DNA of 64,000 bases from Leptothrix sp. (in: b-proteobacteria) (GTDB lineage Bacteria > Pseudomonadota > Gammaproteobacteria > Burkholderiales > Burkholderiaceae_C), in NCBI GenBank assembly GCA_013822685.1, contig PNKV01000005.1, positions 163,569 to 227,568 on the forward strand, in the 5' to 3' direction. The notes beneath the pieces were generated by a model. The model made no database searches. It saw nothing but the letters and a program-made list of their open reading frames with translations, and had not been told where the DNA came from. Every line of letters begins with the position of its first letter. The stretch's first letter is position 1. Made by a program: the position numbers and the translations under genes. This document shows positions 52,872 through 64,000 of the stretch, one piece after another.

Positions 52872-54095
52872 TCAGAAAGACTGAATGAAGGCGCGGATGC
52901 GGTGCGCGGCTTCAAGGCATTCGTCCACGCCGGCCACCAGGGCCATGCGGATGCGGCCGGCGCCGGGGTTGAGGCCATTCGATTCGCGCGCCAGGTAACT
53001 GCCTGGCAGAACGGCCACATTGTATTGAGCCAGCAGTTCTTTCGCGAACCACTCGTCGCTGCCGCCACCGATGTGTGCCGGGATGCCGGCCCACAGGTAG
53101 AAGCTGGCATCGGGCAGGGCCACGTCCATCACTTCGGCCAGGATGGGGGTGACTTGCTCGAACTTCTGTCGGTACAAGGCGCGGTTTTCCACCACGTGGG
53201 CTTCGTCGTCCCAGGCGGCGGCGCTGGCACGTTGCACGGAAGGGCTCATGGCGCTGCCATGATAGGTGCGGTAGAGCAAAAAGGCCTTGATCAGCCCCGC
53301 ATCGCCCGCCACGAAGCCCGAGCGCAGGCCGGGCACGTTGGAGCGCTTGGATAAGCTGGTCAGCGCGATCAGGTTCTTGAAATCGCCGCGGCCCAGTTTG
53401 GCGGCGGCTTCCAGCCCACCCAGCGGTGCGGCGCCTGGCCCTTCGCGGAAGTAGATCTCTGAATAGCACTCGTCTGAAGCGATGACAAAGCCGAACCGGT
53501 CGCTCAGTTCAAACAGCTTGGCCCATTCGTCCAGCGGCATGACCGCGCCCGTGGGGTTACCCGGCGAGCAGACATACAGCAGCTGGGTGGTCGCCCAAGT
53601 TGATTCGGGGATGCTGGACCAGTCGGCCGCGAAATTGCGCGCTGGATCCGAGTTGGCGAAGACGACGCGGGCGCCGGCCAGCAGCGCCGCACCTTCGTAG
53701 ATTTGGTAGAAAGGATTGGGGCAGACCACCGTGGGGCCACCTTCATCTGCATGTCGACCAGGATCGATCACGGTTTGGGCCAGGGCAAACAGCGCCTCGC
53801 GCGAGCCATTGACGGGCAGGATTTGCGTGGCCGGATCGATCGAAAGCCCATACCGAAGTTGCATCCAGCGGGCGCAGGATTCGCGCAGCACCGGCTCGCC
53901 CGCCGTGGCCGGGTAGCTGGCCAAGCCGTCCAACGCGTCGGTCAAGGCTTGCTTGATGAAGGCCGGCGTGGGGTGTTTGGGCTCACCAATGCCCAGGCTG
54001 ATGGCGCGCAAGGCCGGATTGGGCTGCACGCCCGAAGTGAGTTGTCGCAGCCGCTCGAAGGGGTAGGGCTGCAGTTTGGACAGCAAAGGGTTCAT
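52872..54095 (-). CDS. dapC: Succinyldiaminopimelate transaminase
   Basis: DapC is the PLP-dependent aminotransferase that converts N-succinyl-2-amino-6-ketopimelate into the diamino form. The 407-residue protein has class I features: [19 protein letters not shown] near the start, [13 protein letters not shown] and [15 protein letters not shown] in the middle, and the PLP lysine in [19 protein letters not shown]. The order dapC-dapD-pilU-dapE is shared with many betaproteobacteria. The promoter is probably in the 57 bases before the diguanylate cyclase. Confidence 0.93.
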   Translation of the reverse strand: MNPLLSKLQPYPFERLRQLTSGVQPNPALRAISLGIGEPKHPTPAFIKQALTDALDGLASYPATAGEPVLRESCARWMQLRYGLSIDPATQILPVNGSREALFALAQTVIDPGRHADEGGPTVVCPNPFYQIYEGAALLAGARVVFANSDPARNFAADWSSIPESTWATTQLLYVCSPGNPTGAVMPLDEWAKLFELSDRFGFVIASDECYSEIYFREGPGAAPLGGLEAAAKLGRGDFKNLIALTSLSKRSNVPGLRSGFVAGDAGLIKAFLLYRTYHGSAMSPSVQRASAAAWDDEAHVVENRALYRQKFEQVTPILAEVMDVALPDASFYLWAGIPAHIGGGSDEWFAKELLAQYNVAVLPGSYLARESNGLNPGAGRIRMALVAGVDECLEAAHRIRAFIQSF

Positions 54096-54152
54096 GCGGG
54101 GGATTATCCCAGCCCCTGGGCTGCCGGTGGCGCGGGTTAGCGCGGAAAGGGG

Positions 54153-55319
54153 TCAACGTTTGGAGGATGGTGCCATGACGACGCGGTCTCGGCCGGTTTT
54201 CTTGGCTTCGTACAGGGCTTGATCAGCGCGCTCAATGGTTTGGCTCAAGGCCGTGATGCTGTCGTGAACGGCCACACCCGCCGAAAAAGTGATGCGCAGC
54301 GTTGGCACGGTGGCCGACAGTGTGCAGCTGGCCATGGCGGCACGCAGCCGCTCAAGGGCAACCTGAGTTTTTTCCTGGCTGGTGTTGGGCATCAGGATCA
54401 GGAACTCTTCGCCACCCCAGCGGGCGATGGTGTCGGTGTCGCGCAGCACGGCCAATGAGGCTTTGGCGAACGAGCTCAAACTGTCATCGCCCACCCGGTG
54501 CCCGTGGCGGTCATTGACCTGCTTGAAGTGGTCCAGGTCGATCACGACCACGGTGAAACGTTCGCCATAGCGGTCAAAGCGCATCACGGCGCTTTCAAGC
54601 TTTTCCTGCATGTGGCGGCGGTTGTGCAGGCCGGTCAGCGAATCGTGGGTGGCCAATTGCTGAACCTGCTCCAAGGCGGCTTTGAGTTCGGTGCGTTGCT
54701 TGAAGAGCCGATTGCGCCAGCTTGAAATCTTGTACGCCGTGAAAATCAAGGGCGGCATGGTGCCCAGCAAGAGCTCGAAGCGAATCAACTCGAGCTTGGG
54801 TGGGTAGTAGTGGGGGTCGACATGCGACAGAACGCCCATGCAGGCGCCCAGCATCAACATGGCGGCCAAACCCACCACCACGGATTGCTTCGGGGTGTGG
54901 GTGTACATGCCAAACACCATGACCAGGGCAATCAGCACCATGACCAGGCCCCGGTCGAACGGGCCCAATGCGGTGTAGGCAAAACCGATGGCCAGCAGCG
55001 CGAAAATGTTCTGCGGAATCATCAACGCGGGATCTTTGAGCTGGCGGGTTTTACCGCTGCGCACCAGCCCGAAAAACACGGCATAGGCTGGAAAGGCCGT
55101 GGCCATCAACAAACCCGGCGCGAAGGCTTTGATCAGACCGATCTCCGCCACATAAGAGGCCGCCCAGCAGCAAATCACATACATCAAGGCGCACAGCAAG
55201 ATGGCCACCGTGCGCGAGCGCGTGACGCGGTCAGGCCCAAAGATGAAGGCCACCAGCCGGCTGACGCCATCGAGCAGCGGGTCGTCTTCTTGAAGGTGGG
55301 CTGAGCGTGGTTCGCTCAT
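54153..55319 (-). CDS. Membrane-bound diguanylate cyclase (GGDEF), copy 1
   Basis: A 388-residue protein with an N-terminal block of about six hydrophobic helices and a C-terminal GGDEF domain whose active site reads RWGGEEFLILMP. The inhibitory I-site RxxD is present five residues before it (RDTD), so product inhibition is expected. It makes the second messenger cyclic di-GMP, which governs motility and biofilm. It overlaps the upstream copy by four bases (ATGA), so the two form an operon. The membrane region is a signal-input domain of unknown ligand. Confidence 0.9.
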   Translation of the reverse strand: MSEPRSAHLQEDDPLLDGVSRLVAFIFGPDRVTRSRTVAILLCALMYVICCWAASYVAEIGLIKAFAPGLLMATAFPAYAVFFGLVRSGKTRQLKDPALMIPQNIFALLAIGFAYTALGPFDRGLVMVLIALVMVFGMYTHTPKQSVVVGLAAMLMLGACMGVLSHVDPHYYPPKLELIRFELLLGTMPPLIFTAYKISSWRNRLFKQRTELKAALEQVQQLATHDSLTGLHNRRHMQEKLESAVMRFDRYGERFTVVVIDLDHFKQVNDRHGHRVGDDSLSSFAKASLAVLRDTDTIARWGGEEFLILMPNTSQEKTQVALERLRAAMASCTLSATVPTLRITFSAGVAVHDSITALSQTIERADQALYEAKKTGRDRVVMAPSSKR

Positions 55320-56470
55320 GCCAAAGTCTCGACGGTGGGTTTGGCGCGGGCGGGGGGTGATGAGGCCAGCACACAGCGGTTGCGGCCTTGCCGTTTGGCC
55401 TCGTAGACCGCCTGGTCGGCCCGGTCCACCAGTTGTTCCAGGCTTTCACCGGGCTGGGCTTGGGCGATGCCGACCGAGAAGGTCAACTGCATCAGGGCAT
55501 GGTCCTTGAAGACGAGGGTCTCGACTGTTTGGCGCAGACGCTCCAGCGCGGTCAGGGCTTCGTTTTGGGTCAGCTGGGGCAGCATGAGCAGGAACTCTTC
55601 ACCACCCCAGCGCGCCAGCTTGTCGACCTGCCGCAGTTGCGGTGTGGTGCATTGGGCAAAGCCCCTGAGCGCCGTGTCGCCGGCGTGGTGGCCGAACCGG
55701 TCGTTGATGTCCTTGAAATGGTCCAAATCGATCAGGGCCACGCACATGGGCGCGCCAGTGCGCTCCATCAGTTTCAACTCGGCCTCGGCCATGTCGGTCA
55801 CCACACGGCGGTTCAGCAGGCCGGTGAGCATGTCGGTGGTGGCCATTTGCTCGACGGTGCGCACCGCGTCGCCCAGCTCCTGGGTTTGCCGCCCCAGCTT
55901 CACGCCGATGTCGGAGATCCATTTGCCCACCAGCGACAACATGAGAAGGGTGGACCCGCCCACGGCCAGGATGGCCCAGCTTTTGGTGATGGGGTAGCGA
56001 GCCGGGTCGTACACGGTCAAGATGATGGTGGCCAGGGCCAGCATGCCGACCGTCAAGGCGCCCAGCAAGAGCACACGCGCGGGCTTGAGCCGGAACATGG
56101 CCGCCACGATGGTCTGGCCGATGATGATGAGAACGTTGCTGCGGTGGTCGCCCAATTGCATGAAGGCGATCACGCAGATGGCGTTGCTGGCCAAGGCGTG
56201 CGGGAAGGCCATCACGGGGTCTTTGAGCCGCAGGCTCCAGCCCGAACGCACCAGGCTGAAAACTGCCACGAAGGTGATGGCGCCGCACAGGATCAGCCTG
56301 TTGGCCATGCGTTGGTCCAGCAGCCCAAGGTGGACCGAATGCAGCAAGATGCCAATCGTGACGGCATATAGCTGCAGGGTGGCCAGCACCAGCACCACAT
56401 AGCGCCGCGTGGGCTGTTGCCCAAGCGCCCAGTCAAGCCATGGTGTCTGCCAAGAAGGTGGTTTCATCAA
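55316..56470 (-). CDS. Membrane-bound diguanylate cyclase (GGDEF), copy 2
   Basis: A 384-residue paralogue of the next gene with the same design: six hydrophobic helices, a coiled linker, and a GGDEF domain with active site RWGGEEFLLMLP and I-site RQVD. The N-terminal halves differ enough that the sensed signal may not be the same. A doublet MM start is possible (56470 or 56467). Pairs of DGCs are often differently regulated, but here the ATGA overlap implies one transcript. Confidence 0.9.
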   Translation of the reverse strand: MMKPPSWQTPWLDWALGQQPTRRYVVLVLATLQLYAVTIGILLHSVHLGLLDQRMANRLILCGAITFVAVFSLVRSGWSLRLKDPVMAFPHALASNAICVIAFMQLGDHRSNVLIIIGQTIVAAMFRLKPARVLLLGALTVGMLALATIILTVYDPARYPITKSWAILAVGGSTLLMLSLVGKWISDIGVKLGRQTQELGDAVRTVEQMATTDMLTGLLNRRVVTDMAEAELKLMERTGAPMCVALIDLDHFKDINDRFGHHAGDTALRGFAQCTTPQLRQVDKLARWGGEEFLLMLPQLTQNEALTALERLRQTVETLVFKDHALMQLTFSVGIAQAQPGESLEQLVDRADQAVYEAKRQGRNRCVLASSPPARAKPTVETLA

Positions 56471-56566
56471 GTGGAGGGGTTGCCCCTGGGCTATCGGCAG
56501 ATGACAGCCATTCTTGACATTGTGTTACACCGACGGCCCCGCAATCGGGCCATCAGCGTGACTAAA

Positions 56567-57073
56567 TCAACCCAGCATGCCGGATTCAGCCGAGTGCTGG
56601 GGAAGTTCCACCTTGGGCAAAGGCTTCCAGCCTTTTTGGCGGTGCTCGACCACCACATTGGTGTAGATGCCGCCGCGCACGTACCACTTGGCGGTGATGC
56701 GCAGGTAACGCGGCTGGATGGCCTTGACGAAGTCGTCCAGGATGGCGTTGGTGACTTTTTCGTGGAAGGCGCCGTCATTGCGGTAGCTCCACATGTACAT
56801 CTTCAGGCTTTTCAGCTCGATGCACAGCTTGTCGGCGATGCACTCGATGGTGAAGTGGGCGAAATCAGGCTGGCCGGTCAGCGGGCAAAAGCAGGTGAAT
56901 TCCGGGATCTGGAACTGGATGACGTAGTCGCGCTGGGGGGCCGGATTGGGGAAGACGTCCAGCTTGCGCGTGGCGGCCGAAGGCGGGGTGGCGGGCTTGG
57001 CGCGTTCACCCACGGTGATGGTGTCGGCGGTGGCGCTCTTGGCGGCGCGGACGGAAGGGGCTTTCTTGGCCAT
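56567..57073 (-). CDS. queF: 7-cyano-7-deazaguanine (preQ0) reductase
   Basis: QueF reduces preQ0 to preQ1 with NADPH in queuosine biosynthesis. The 168-residue protein has the family motif FTCFCPLTGQPDFAH with the nucleophile Cys63 in the CP pair, and ELKSLKMYMWSYRNDGAFHE holding the NADPH-site residues. The N-terminal 35 residues are Ala/Lys-rich and extra relative to short QueF forms. No preQ1 riboswitch-like structure was noticed upstream. It is divergent from smc. Confidence 0.93.
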   Translation of the reverse strand: MAKKAPSVRAAKSATADTITVGERAKPATPPSAATRKLDVFPNPAPQRDYVIQFQIPEFTCFCPLTGQPDFAHFTIECIADKLCIELKSLKMYMWSYRNDGAFHEKVTNAILDDFVKAIQPRYLRITAKWYVRGGIYTNVVVEHRQKGWKPLPKVELPQHSAESGMLG

Positions 57074-57194
57074 GGTGAGCTGCGGTAGGAGGAGAAATCA
57101 GGGGAAGCGCCGATGCTATCATCCCAGACCCGAATGAATGCGCTGTTTTGCGTGTTTTTTCTTATAAATCAATGACTTAGTCGACTCAACACGC

Positions 57195-60100
57195 ATGCGC
57201 CTGAATTCGATCAAGCTGTCTGGCTTCAAGTCGTTCGCCGAGCCGACCACCTTCCAGTTGCCCGGGCAACTGGTGGGCGTGGTGGGACCCAATGGTTGCG
57301 GCAAGTCCAACATCATGGACGCGGTGCGCTGGGTGCTTGGCGAATCGAAAGCATCCGAGTTGCGTGGCGAGTCCATGCAGGACGTGATTTTCAATGGCTC
57401 GGGCAACCGCAAGCCGGCCAGCCGCTCCAGTGTCGAGCTGGTGTTCAGCAACGAAGACGCGCGCGCTGGCGGGCAGTGGAACCAGTTCACCGAGATCGCC
57501 GTCAAGCGCGTGCTGACCCGCGACGGCACCTCCAGCTACTTCATCAACAACCAGCCGGTGCGCCGCCGCGACGTGCAAGACGTGTTTTTGGGCACGGGTC
57601 TGGGGCCGCGCGCCTACGCCATCATTGGCCAGGGCACCATCAGCCGGATCATCGAATCCAAGCCCGAAGAGCTGCGCCTGTTTCTGGAAGAGGCCGCAGG
57701 CGTGTCCAAGTACAAGGAACGCCGCCGCGAGACCGAGCACCGCCTGAAGGACACGCGCGAGAACCTGACCCGCGTGGACGACATCCTGCGCGAGTTGAAC
57801 AACAACCTTGAAAAGCTGGAGCGCCAGGCCGAGGTCGCGAGCCGCTACAACGGTTTGCAAGAGCAGGGCACCTTGAAGCTGCACCAGCTTTGGTTCCTCA
57901 AGCACCGCGATGCATCGACGGAAGAGTCACGCATCAAGCAAGACATCCTGGGCGCCACCAATGCACTTGAAGGCCGCATGGCTGAGCTGCGCCAGGTGGA
58001 AGCCGAGCTGGAACACGTGCGCCAAGCGCACTACGAATCGAGCGACGAGCTGCACGCGGCGCAAGGCGCTTTGGCCGAGGCCAACCTCGAAGTCAGCCGG
58101 CTGGAAGAGCGCATCCGCTACGTGGTCGAAGGCCGCCAGAAGGTCGAGCAACGTCTATCCGAATTGAAGGGCCAAAACGACCAGTGGGCCGACCGCAAGG
58201 TGTCCGCCGAGGAAGAGCTGGAAACCCTGGCCGAGCGCATGGCCACCGCCGAAGAGCAAGCCGAGATCCTGGCCGCTCAGGCTGAAGAGCTGACGGCCAA
58301 TGTGCCGACCTTTGAAGACACCGTGCGCGCTGCTTCGCAAAAGGCGAATGAGCAACGTGGCGTGGCCGGGCAGGTGCAGCAGCAGATCCAGTTGCTGGCC
58401 GCCGAATCGCGCAACATCGACGATCAAGCGCGCCAACTGAACCTGCGGCGTGAGCGCCTGGTTGCTGAAAAGCAGACCCTGGCCGCGCCCGATGAGTTGC
58501 GCCTGACCGAGCTGACCCGCCAGCTGGAAGCCGGCCAGGAAGACTTGGCCGTGGCCGAGGCCCAACTGGGCGAGCTGACCGATTCGGTGCCCGCCTTGGA
58601 CGAGGCCCGCAAAGAACGCCAGAGCGATGCCAATGCCCAGGCCAGCAAGCAGTCCGAGCTGACCGCTCGCCTGGAGGCCCTGCGTGCCCTGCAGGAAAAA
58701 GTGCAGACCGAAGGCAAGCTCAAGCCCTGGTTGGCCAAGCATGGCCTGGAAGGCTTGCCTGGCTTGTGGACCAAGATCCACATCGAGAACGGCTGGGAAA
58801 ACGCGCTGGAATCCTCGCTGCGCGAGCGCTTGTCGGCCCTGGAAGTAGGCCGGGTTGAAACCGTCCGTGCTTTTGAAAACGACGCGCCGCCCGCCAAGTT
58901 GGCTTTCTACAGCCCACCGTCGGGCCAGATTGCCAACACCCACCAGACGCTGCCTCGCCTGTCTGACTTGCTGCGCTTGACCGACCAGGGTTTGAAAGCC
59001 TTGCTCAACGATTGGCTGGAAGGTGTTTACACCGCGGGCAGCCTGGAAGAAGCGCTGGCCAACCGCGGCAAGCTGACGCATGGCGAGGTCATCATGACCC
59101 AAGCCGGCCACACCGTCAGCCAGTTCGCGGTCAGCTTTTACGCACCTGATTCCGAGCAGGCCGGCATGCTGGCCCGCGCCCAGGAAATCGAAAGCCTGGA
59201 AAAGCAAGTGCGTGCCCAGGCCATCATGGCCGACGACGCGCGCGCAGCCCTGATCCGCGCTGAGGCGGCTTACACCGAGGCATCGCAGCGCCTGGTCACC
59301 GCGCGCCGCGACACCAGCGAGCTGCAACAACGCACGCACCAGGTGCAAGTTGAAGTGCTGCGCCTGACGCAGCAAGCCCAGCAAAGCAATGCTCGGCGCG
59401 AGCAGATTGTCAGCGAAGTGGGTGAGATCGATGGCCAGCTGGAAGAGCTGAACGAGCGCCGCGCCACCGGCGAGGCCCGTTTTGAAGAGCTGGACATGTC
59501 GCTGGCCGACGCGCAAGAGCGCCATGCCGAACTGGAAGAGGCCGTGATCGAGTCCGAGCGCAAGCTCAACCAGGCTCGTGAACAATCGCGCGCACTTGAG
59601 CGCCAGGCCCAAGAGGCGCAGTTCAGCGCCCGCAGCATGTCGGCACGCCGCGGCGAATTGCAGCGCGGCATCGAGACTGCGGTGCAGCAGATCCAGGCCA
59701 ACGAGGCCAGCGCCGTGACCCTGCACGAAGAGCACGCACGTTTGTCTGAGACGGCCGCCGGCACGGGGCTGGACGAAGCCCTGGCCGTGAAGCTGGAAAA
59801 AGAGAGCGCCCTGGGCCAGACCCGCAGCCGCTATGACGACCTGTCGGCCCAATTGCGCCGCGCCGACGAACAGCGCCTGGAGTTCGAGCGCAGCCTGCAG
59901 CCCTTGCGTGATCAGATCACCAAGCTGCAGCTCGAAGAGCAAGCCGCCTCATTGGGTGGTGCTCAGTACATGGAGCAGCTCACCGCCGCTGCCGTCGATC
60001 TGGAAGCCTTGGCCCGGAACATCGAAGAAAACGGCGTCAAGCTGCACGGACTGCAAAGCGAGATCGACCGCATCCAGCGCGAGATCAATGCCCTGGGCGC

Positions 60101-60710
60101 CGTCAACCTGGCGGCCCTGGACGAGCTGACCGCGGCCCGCGAACGCAAGGGTTTCCTCGATTCGCAGATGGCCGACCTGCTCGATGCCATCAACACCCTC
60201 GAAGACGCGATCCACAAGATCGACATTGAAACCCGCGACCTGCTGGCCGGCACCTTCAACACCGTCAACGAACACTTTGGCCGCATGTTCCCCGAGCTGT
60301 TTGGCGGCGGCACGGCCAAGCTGGTCATGACCGGTGATGAAATCCTTGACGCGGGCGTGCAGGTCATGGCCCACCCGCCCGGCAAGAAAAACAGCACCAT
60401 CCATCTTTTGTCGGGTGGCGAGAAAGCACTCACGGCGATCGCCCTGGTGTTCGCCATCTTCCAGCTCAATCCCGCGCCTTTCTGCCTGCTCGACGAAGTC
60501 GATGCGCCGCTGGACGACGCCAACACCGAGCGCTACGCCAAGCTGGTCAAACAGATGTCCAGCGGCACGCAGTTCCTGTTCATCTCGCACAACAAGATCG
60601 CCATGGAAATGGCCGAGCAGTTGATCGGGGTGACCATGCAGGAGCAGGGCGTGTCCCGCATCGTGGCCGTCGACATGGAGGCCGCGTTCTCGATGGCCCA
60701 GGCCGCATGA
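57195..60710 (+). CDS. smc: Chromosome segregation ATPase SMC
   Basis: SMC organises and segregates the chromosome with ScpAB. The 1171-residue protein has the N-terminal Walker A GPNGCGKSN (residues 31-39), two long coiled-coil arms (about 170-480 and 660-1000) around a globular hinge (about 500-650), and the C-terminal head with LSGGEKALTAIALVFAIF and Walker B CLLDEVDAPLDDAN. Length is typical. It starts the run smc-zipA-ligA-def, with zipA 31 bases downstream. Confidence 0.96.
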   Translation: MRLNSIKLSGFKSFAEPTTFQLPGQLVGVVGPNGCGKSNIMDAVRWVLGESKASELRGESMQDVIFNGSGNRKPASRSSVELVFSNEDARAGGQWNQFTEIAVKRVLTRDGTSSYFINNQPVRRRDVQDVFLGTGLGPRAYAIIGQGTISRIIESKPEELRLFLEEAAGVSKYKERRRETEHRLKDTRENLTRVDDILRELNNNLEKLERQAEVASRYNGLQEQGTLKLHQLWFLKHRDASTEESRIKQDILGATNALEGRMAELRQVEAELEHVRQAHYESSDELHAAQGALAEANLEVSRLEERIRYVVEGRQKVEQRLSELKGQNDQWADRKVSAEEELETLAERMATAEEQAEILAAQAEELTANVPTFEDTVRAASQKANEQRGVAGQVQQQIQLLAAESRNIDDQARQLNLRRERLVAEKQTLAAPDELRLTELTRQLEAGQEDLAVAEAQLGELTDSVPALDEARKERQSDANAQASKQSELTARLEALRALQEKVQTEGKLKPWLAKHGLEGLPGLWTKIHIENGWENALESSLRERLSALEVGRVETVRAFENDAPPAKLAFYSPPSGQIANTHQTLPRLSDLLRLTDQGLKALLNDWLEGVYTAGSLEEALANRGKLTHGEVIMTQAGHTVSQFAVSFYAPDSEQAGMLARAQEIESLEKQVRAQAIMADDARAALIRAEAAYTEASQRLVTARRDTSELQQRTHQVQVEVLRLTQQAQQSNARREQIVSEVGEIDGQLEELNERRATGEARFEELDMSLADAQERHAELEEAVIESERKLNQAREQSRALERQAQEAQFSARSMSARRGELQRGIETAVQQIQANEASAVTLHEEHARLSETAAGTGLDEALAVKLEKESALGQTRSRYDDLSAQLRRADEQRLEFERSLQPLRDQITKLQLEEQAASLGGAQYMEQLTAAAVDLEALARNIEENGVKLHGLQSEIDRIQREINALGAVNLAALDELTAARERKGFLDSQMADLLDAINTLEDAIHKIDIETRDLLAGTFNTVNEHFGRMFPELFGGGTAKLVMTGDEILDAGVQVMAHPPGKKNSTIHLLSGGEKALTAIALVFAIFQLNPAPFCLLDEVDAPLDDANTERYAKLVKQMSSGTQFLFISHNKIAMEMAEQLIGVTMQEQGVSRIVAVDMEAAFSMAQAA

Positions 60711-60741
60711 GCGAAGCGACGCAGAACCCAATACATTCCCC

Positions 60742-61827
60742 ATGAACAACTCCCTCACTTTGTATCTGGCCCTGTTGGGCGGCCTGGTCCTGGCGGCTTT
60801 CGTGGCCCATGGCGCCTGGATCGCCCGCAAGAACGCAGCGCGCCAGCCCCGCCGCGCCGCGCTCGAGCCCTTGGGCACCGGCACCATTGATCGCTCCGAG
60901 GCCGACACCATCCCCACCGAGATGGGCGACACCCTGCCTGGCGAACCCACGCTTGATGAGCGCGACTCTGGCGCGATCAACCTGCCGCCTCCCGTCAAGC
61001 GCAACCAGCCCAAGCTGGATGCCCTGATCGATGCCATCGCCACCTTGACCATCGACACGCCCGTGAGCGGCGACAACGTGCTGCTGCACCTGCCGACCAC
61101 CCGCCGCGCCGGCAGCAAGCCCTTCATGATCGAAGGCTTGCGCGTTGATTGCAGCGAATGGGAGGCGCCGCAACTGGGCGTGGTCTACAGCGAGCTGCAG
61201 GCCGGCGTGCTGCTGGCCAACCGCACGGGTGGCCTCAATGAAATCGAATACTCCGAGTTCGTGCAGAAGGTGCAGGCTTGTGCCGATGCCATGGGCGCCT
61301 CGGTCGAATTTCCCGACATGCTGGACGTGGTCGCGCGGGCCAAAGAGCTGGACAGTTTCGCCAGCGCCCACGATGCCCAATTGGCTTTGCGCCTGTATGC
61401 CCAGGGCAGTGCCTGGTCGATCGGCTATGTGCAACAGCAGGCTGCGCGCCATGGCTTCATGCCGGGCGCCTTGCCAGGCCGCTTCGTGATGCCATCGGCG
61501 GAAGAGGGCGCGCCGCCCGTGCTGACCTTGCAGTTCGACGCCCAGGCCGCTTTTGCGGAAGACCAGGATCAGGCCACCTTGCGTGAGCTGATCTTGTCGT
61601 TTGACGTGCCCCAAACGGCGGCGGAGGGCGCGCCCTTCAACGCCTGGTGTGCGGCGGGCCAAGCCTTGTCGCTGGGCCTGGACGCCATGATGGCCGATGA
61701 CCAGGGGCAGCCGTTTTCGCCTGCGGCGTTCGCGTCCATCGAGGGCGAGTTGCAACGCCTGTACGAAGCCTTGGCCGCGCGCGATCTGGCGGCCGGCTCA
61801 GCAGCGGCCCGGCGCTTGTTCAGCTGA
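60742..61827 (+). CDS. zipA: Cell-division protein ZipA
   Basis: ZipA tethers FtsZ to the inner membrane at the division site. The 361-residue protein has an N-terminal membrane anchor (LTLYLALLGGLVLAAFVAHG), a Pro/Ala/Arg-rich linker (about 30-95) and a C-terminal FtsZ-binding domain (from about 225) with GLNEIEYSEFVQKVQACADA and GFMPGALPGRFVMPS. The linker is rather short for ZipA. Position between smc and ligA matches other betaproteobacteria as I remember. Confidence 0.85.
   Translation: MNNSLTLYLALLGGLVLAAFVAHGAWIARKNAARQPRRAALEPLGTGTIDRSEADTIPTEMGDTLPGEPTLDERDSGAINLPPPVKRNQPKLDALIDAIATLTIDTPVSGDNVLLHLPTTRRAGSKPFMIEGLRVDCSEWEAPQLGVVYSELQAGVLLANRTGGLNEIEYSEFVQKVQACADAMGASVEFPDMLDVVARAKELDSFASAHDAQLALRLYAQGSAWSIGYVQQQAARHGFMPGALPGRFVMPSAEEGAPPVLTLQFDAQAAFAEDQDQATLRELILSFDVPQTAAEGAPFNAWCAAGQALSLGLDAMMADDQGQPFSPAAFASIEGELQRLYEALAARDLAAGSAAARRLFS

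Positions 61828-64000
<2,173 letters not shown>

Noticed and set aside
57074-57194. preQ1 riboswitch upstream of queF, or a clear sigma-70 promoter for smc
   Set aside because: No riboswitch-like stem seen on the queF side; TATAAA at 57163 lacks a matching -35 at normal spacing.

Overview
The window is a GC-rich bacterial chromosome segment. Gene content and order point to a betaproteobacterium of the order Burkholderiales, probably Comamonadaceae or a close relative such as Aquabacterium. Supporting features are the dapC-dapD-pilU-dapE-prmB run, the smc-zipA-ligA-def run, three PEP-CTERM proteins and a PACE-family transporter. The taxonomy is inferred from memory of such neighbourhoods, not from a search. 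I saw no rRNA, tRNA, CRISPR array or transposase.

Layout. 0-6.1 kb: NlpC/P60 peptidase, Ohr, a Sel1-repeat protein, and a three-gene minus-strand operon for unsaturated fatty-acid degradation (fadH, an NTF2-like gene, a dienoyl-CoA isomerase) behind two palindromic operators. 6.1-6.87 kb: a non-coding G-rich stretch with three copies of a hairpin repeat. 6.87-12.2 kb: an AT-rich accessory island. It holds a cyclase-like protein, a DUF4062 (TIR-like) protein, a lipoprotein, a reverse transcriptase and a PD-(D/E)XK nuclease, separated by three integron attC-type sites. No integrase is present, so this looks like an orphan cassette cluster carrying likely defence genes. At its right edge lies the C-terminal stub of a VOC/glyoxalase gene, which suggests the island replaced the rest of it.

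12.4-18.3 kb: DUF4256, YbaK-type deacylase, two tandem PEP-CTERM paralogues, a PACE transporter with a divergent LysR, a TbpB-like lipoprotein and YbaN. 18.5-21.8 kb: a Tat-exported small protein, a GMC oxidoreductase and a PadR regulator. 21.8-26.8 kb: an exopolysaccharide cluster (FAD oxidoreductase, sugar transferase, GT4, PIG-L deacetylase, epimerase). 26.9-32.7 kb: an MFS transporter, PlsC and an alkylation-repair block (ada, a 2OG oxygenase, alkA, convergent alkB). 32.8-43.3 kb: OhrR, an ABC-F protein and a complete RND efflux operon that includes a hydrolase-like protein lacking its catalytic residues, with a divergent LysR. 43.3-48.7 kb: a third PEP-CTERM protein, ahpCF and small membrane proteins. 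48.7-57.1 kb: prmB, dapE, pilU, dapD, dapC, two diguanylate cyclases and queF. 57.2-64 kb: smc, zipA, ligA and the start of def.

The main themes are peroxide and alkylation stress (ohr/ohrR, ahpCF, ada/alkA/alkB), lysine and cell-wall precursor synthesis (dap genes), envelope and exopolysaccharide functions, and one mobile island. The island is the most unusual part: an integron-like cassette array apparently without integrase that carries an RT-nuclease pair and a cyclase-like/TIR-like pair of cassettes.
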